From contig JASEVX010000008.1 of NCBI GenBank assembly GCA_031761405.1, positions 68,970,236 through 69,034,235 of the forward strand: a stretch of 64,000 nt of DNA. The letters are read 5' to 3'. Under the pieces are notes generated by a model. That model had not been told where the DNA came from. It searched no databases and worked only from the letters and a program-made list of their open reading frames with translations. The position numbers and the translations under genes are program-made. Below are positions 61,117 to 64,000 of the stretch, one piece after another; the first letter of the stretch is position 1; the number at the start of each line of letters is the position of its first letter. This DNA is from Serripes groenlandicus (taxonomy: Eukaryota > Mollusca > Bivalvia > Cardiida > Cardiidae).

Positions 61117-64000
61117 ATGTCCCGTTCTATGTATTCAAACGCTTTACATTTAAAAATGGCATCCAAAAAGAAGACAATTAAATCTGGACGACTTAAAAAG
61201 GATTCTGCGGCGGATACCCCGTCATTGTTTTCTTTTTTTCCTCGCAGAGAAAATCCCAACGAGGGTTATATATTTTCAAAACAAATCGTCGCAGAAATCA
61301 TCGATTCAGTCGTGGAAAGTTCGCAAGAAACCAAAAAAAAGAAACACACTGCCAGCGTTGTCACGGAAAAAACGGTAAATTCCTGGTTACGAAGTTTCCC
61401 TTGGCTAATCGTAAACAATGAGGGAACTGAGAAAACCTTAAAATGTAAAACATGTATAGAAAAAAAAGTGTGTTCACCATGGGCAGGAGAAGGTTCTCAT
61501 AACTTCCAACGAAACAGTGTGGAAAGGCATAATAAATCGGCAGAGCATAAACAGGCTGAAAGAGAACTGTTAAATGACAAAAAAACTCAGCAGATTAACA
61601 CATGTGATCAATATGAAACTGAAGATGTAAAAGAACCACAGGTAGTAACTGATGATGACATTAAATTGTTCAAAACTGTGTTCTATGCCTGTAAAGAAGA
61701 GCTTCCTTCTGATAAAATCAATAGTTTGATTGATTTGCAGAATATTAATGGAGCGCATATCAAATACAAGAACTTAAGCTATGCTACTGTCAATGAAATA
61801 CAATCTTGTATTTCTAGTGTTCTTGAAAGAGACCTTGTAGAAGAAATTAAACAGTCTGAAACTTACGCTGTGATGATAGATGAAAGCACAGACCTGTCAA
61901 TTCATAAACACCTTGCGATTTGTGTTCGATACGTTAAAAACGGTGAAGCGGTCACCAGGTTCCTTGCTAATGTAGCAGTTGTAAATGGAAAAGCTCATAC
62001 TATTGTCACCCACCTTGTAGAATGTTTCACAGAGCTTGGACTTGATCTAACAACAAGAGCTGTCGGAGGACAGCGCGCTCGACTATTCCACCGCTTATTT
62101 AAGTTACTGAGATAATGGACTCTAATGTAGTTGCATGCAAAACATTAACCACAATTTCTTAGTGGGTGATAATTTGCATTATATGCAGGATAGTGTTATT
62201 TAACATGATTATTTTCATAGATGTGATGGTTAGATAGGGTTGTATAACCTTTCAATGGAATCCATCAAGTAGTTACTAAGATATGGACTCTTAATGTAGT
62301 TGCACACAAACCTTTAACCATAATTTCTAAGTAAAAAAAGGGCAACAATTTGCACCATATACAGGATAGAGTTATCTTAATTGGTTGTGTTTATAGTTGT
62401 ACAATTGGGAAAGGTTGTATAAAGTTTCAATACAATTTTTCAAGTTGTTACTGAGATTACACTCTAAATGTAGTTGCAAAACTTTAACCAGAATTTCTAA
62501 GTCCAAAAAGGTCCATAACTTGCATAAAATGCTGGATAGAGTAATCATACTTGATTGTTTACATAGATGTGATGGTTGGTAAGGGCTGTATAAAGTTTCA
62601 ATGCAATGCATCAAGTAGTTACTAAGAGATGGTCTCTTTATGTAGTTGCATGCAAAACTTTAACCAGAATTTATAAGTCCAAAAAGGCCATAACTTGCAT
62701 AAAATGCAGGATAGAGTTATCATACTTGATAATCTACACAGGTGTGATAGTTGGGTAGGGTTGTAGAAAGTTTCAATGCAATGCATCAAGTAAATACTGA
62801 GATATGGACTCTTAATTTAGTTGCACGCAACACTTTAACCAGAATTTCTAAGTAAAAAAAATGCCATAACTTGCATAAAATGCAGGATAGAGTTATCTAA
62901 CTTGATAATCTACATAGGTGTGATAGTTGGGTAGGGTTGTATAAAGGTTCAATACAATGCATCAAGTATATACTGAGACGTGGACTCTTAATTTAGTTGC
63001 ACGCAAAACTTTAACCAGTATTTCTATGTAAAAAAAGGGCCATAACTTGCATAAAATACAGAATAGAGTTATCATACTTGATAATCTACACAGGTGTAAT
63101 AGTTGGGTAGGGTTGTAGTAAGTTTCAATGCAATGCATCAAGTAAATACTGAGATATGGACTCTTAATTTAGTTGCACGCAAAACTTTAACCAGAATTTC
63201 TAAGTAAAAAAAAGTGCCATAACTTGCCTAAAATGCAGGATAGAGTTATCTAACTTGTTAATCTACATAGGTGTAAAAGTTGGGTAGGGTTGTGTAAAGG
63301 TTCAATGCAATGCATCAAGTATATACTGAGATATGGACTCTTAATTTAGTTGCATGCAAAACTTTAACCAGAATTTCTAAGTAAAAAAAGGGCCATAACT
63401 TGCATAAAATGCAGGATAGAGTTATCTTAGATGATAATCTACACAGGTGTGATAGTTGGGTAGGGTTGTAGAAAGTTTCAATGCAATGCATCAAGTAAAT
63501 ACTGAGATATGGACTCTTAATTTAGTTGCACGCAAAACTTTAACCAGAATTTATAAGTAAAAAAAGGGCCATAACTTGCATAAAATGCAGGATAGAGTTA
63601 TCTAACTTGATAATCTACACAGGTGTGATAGTTGGGTAGTGCTGTATAAAGTTTCAATGCAATGCATCAATTAAATACTGAGATATGGACTCTTACTTTA
63701 GTTGCACGCAAAACTTTAACCAGAATTTCTAAGTAAAAAAGGGCCATAACTTGCATAAAATGCAGGATAGAGTTATCTAACTTGATAATCTACATTGGTG
63801 TGATAGTTTGGTAGGGTTGTAGAAAGTTTCAATGCAATACATGTAGTATTTAAGAACTTGCATGCAAAACCTTAACCAAAGTGTGACGTGGACGCCGACG
63901 CCGACGCCGACGCCAGGGTGAGTAGTATAGCTCTCATATTCTTCGAATAGTCGAGCTAAAAATGGTATCTCTTGCTACTGATGGGGTCTCAACAATGACT
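61117..64000 (+). pseudogene. hAT-superfamily transposase, interrupted by element D2 and cut by the window end
   Basis: The reading frame runs 61117-62053 and resumes at 63960-64000. The alternative start at 61156 (MASKKK) is likelier, because a lysine-rich N-terminus follows. Residues counted from 61117: a C2H2-type TTF/BED-like zinc finger with C110, C113, H138 and H144 for DNA binding; then a linker; then MIDESTD (253-259), the first catalytic-acid region of the hAT RNase-H-like domain. Removing D2 joins ...LDLT to KMVSLATDGVSTMT in frame, which continues the hAT pattern (TDG). With D2 present, translation runs 20 residues into the element and stops at 62115. The protein closest in type is the zinc-finger 862/KIAA1586-like hAT group. 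The C-terminal dimerisation domain lies outside the window. Confidence 0.85.
62054..63959 (+). mobile_element. Family D Helitron-like element D2, inserted in the transposase gene
   Basis: Complete copy of 1906 bp. CAAGAG, the hairpin CTGTCGGAGGACAG, the arm CTCGACTATTCC and the first 70 bp are nearly identical to D1. The body has about ten units of about 175 bp, against four in D1. It then has four GACGCC units and ends with GAATAGTCGAG and CTAA. The flanks rejoin exactly, in frame, to the transposase coding sequence, so there is no target duplication. Confidence 0.9.

Overview
Eukaryotic, AT-rich, intron- and repeat-dominated DNA, best explained as a bivalve mollusc chromosome. The evidence is a tRNA-derived SINE with a bivalve-style 3' tail, several CAAGAG...CTAA interspersed elements of a type I associate with clam and mussel genomes, and split genes with GT/AG introns. 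No bacterial gene organisation, rRNA gene, functional tRNA gene or CRISPR array is visible. The species is not determined.

Layout. 1-4.2 kb: nested interspersed elements (family A inside A, family B inside A). 4.6-6.2 kb: two minisatellites. 6.7-10.8 kb: a 48-bp minisatellite, a 1.3 kb foldback element and a second, unrelated 48-bp satellite. 11.9-12.8 and 15.5-17.3 kb: two arrays of one 44-bp satellite. 17.3-23.2 kb: a long 34-bp satellite. 23.2-33.9 kb: a tandem segmental duplication (unit about 5.7 kb). Each copy holds one exon of a betaine-homocysteine S-methyltransferase (BHMT)-like gene, followed by a 79-bp satellite that is a repeated copy of that exon's 3' end plus its splice donor. 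34.4-39 kb: a 32-bp satellite interrupted by a B element, then a 33-bp satellite with a head-to-head inversion. 40.9-41.2 kb: the last exon of a BHMT-like gene. 41.2-47.7 kb: 20-bp and 43-bp satellites, a palindrome and another A element. 48-56 kb: mostly unassigned, with a D element and a 210-222-bp repeat block. 55.7-59.7 kb: a foldback split by a SINE, three C elements head to tail, a 60-bp repeat and a B fragment. 60.4-64 kb: a hAT-type transposon whose transposase is interrupted by a 1.9 kb D element; a separate hAT-type MITE lies upstream of the transposase.

Only two protein-coding loci are convincing: the BHMT-like gene (+ strand, exons scattered among satellites, middle exons not found) and the broken hAT transposase (+ strand). 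Almost all longer open frames are by-products of tandem repeats whose unit length is a multiple of three.

Main discoveries. (1) Families A, B, C and D have unrelated bodies but one shared plan: CAAGAG, a 5' hairpin, an arm, the body, a 3' hairpin whose right arm complements the 5' arm, then CTAA. Three insertions can be compared with uninterrupted copies elsewhere in the window; no target duplication is seen and the sites are A|T. A fourth, in the transposase, restores the reading frame exactly when removed. This points to Helitron/Helentron-like elements. (2) The 79-bp satellite is derived from a BHMT-like exon. (3) A hairpin-bearing cassette borders several unrelated satellites.
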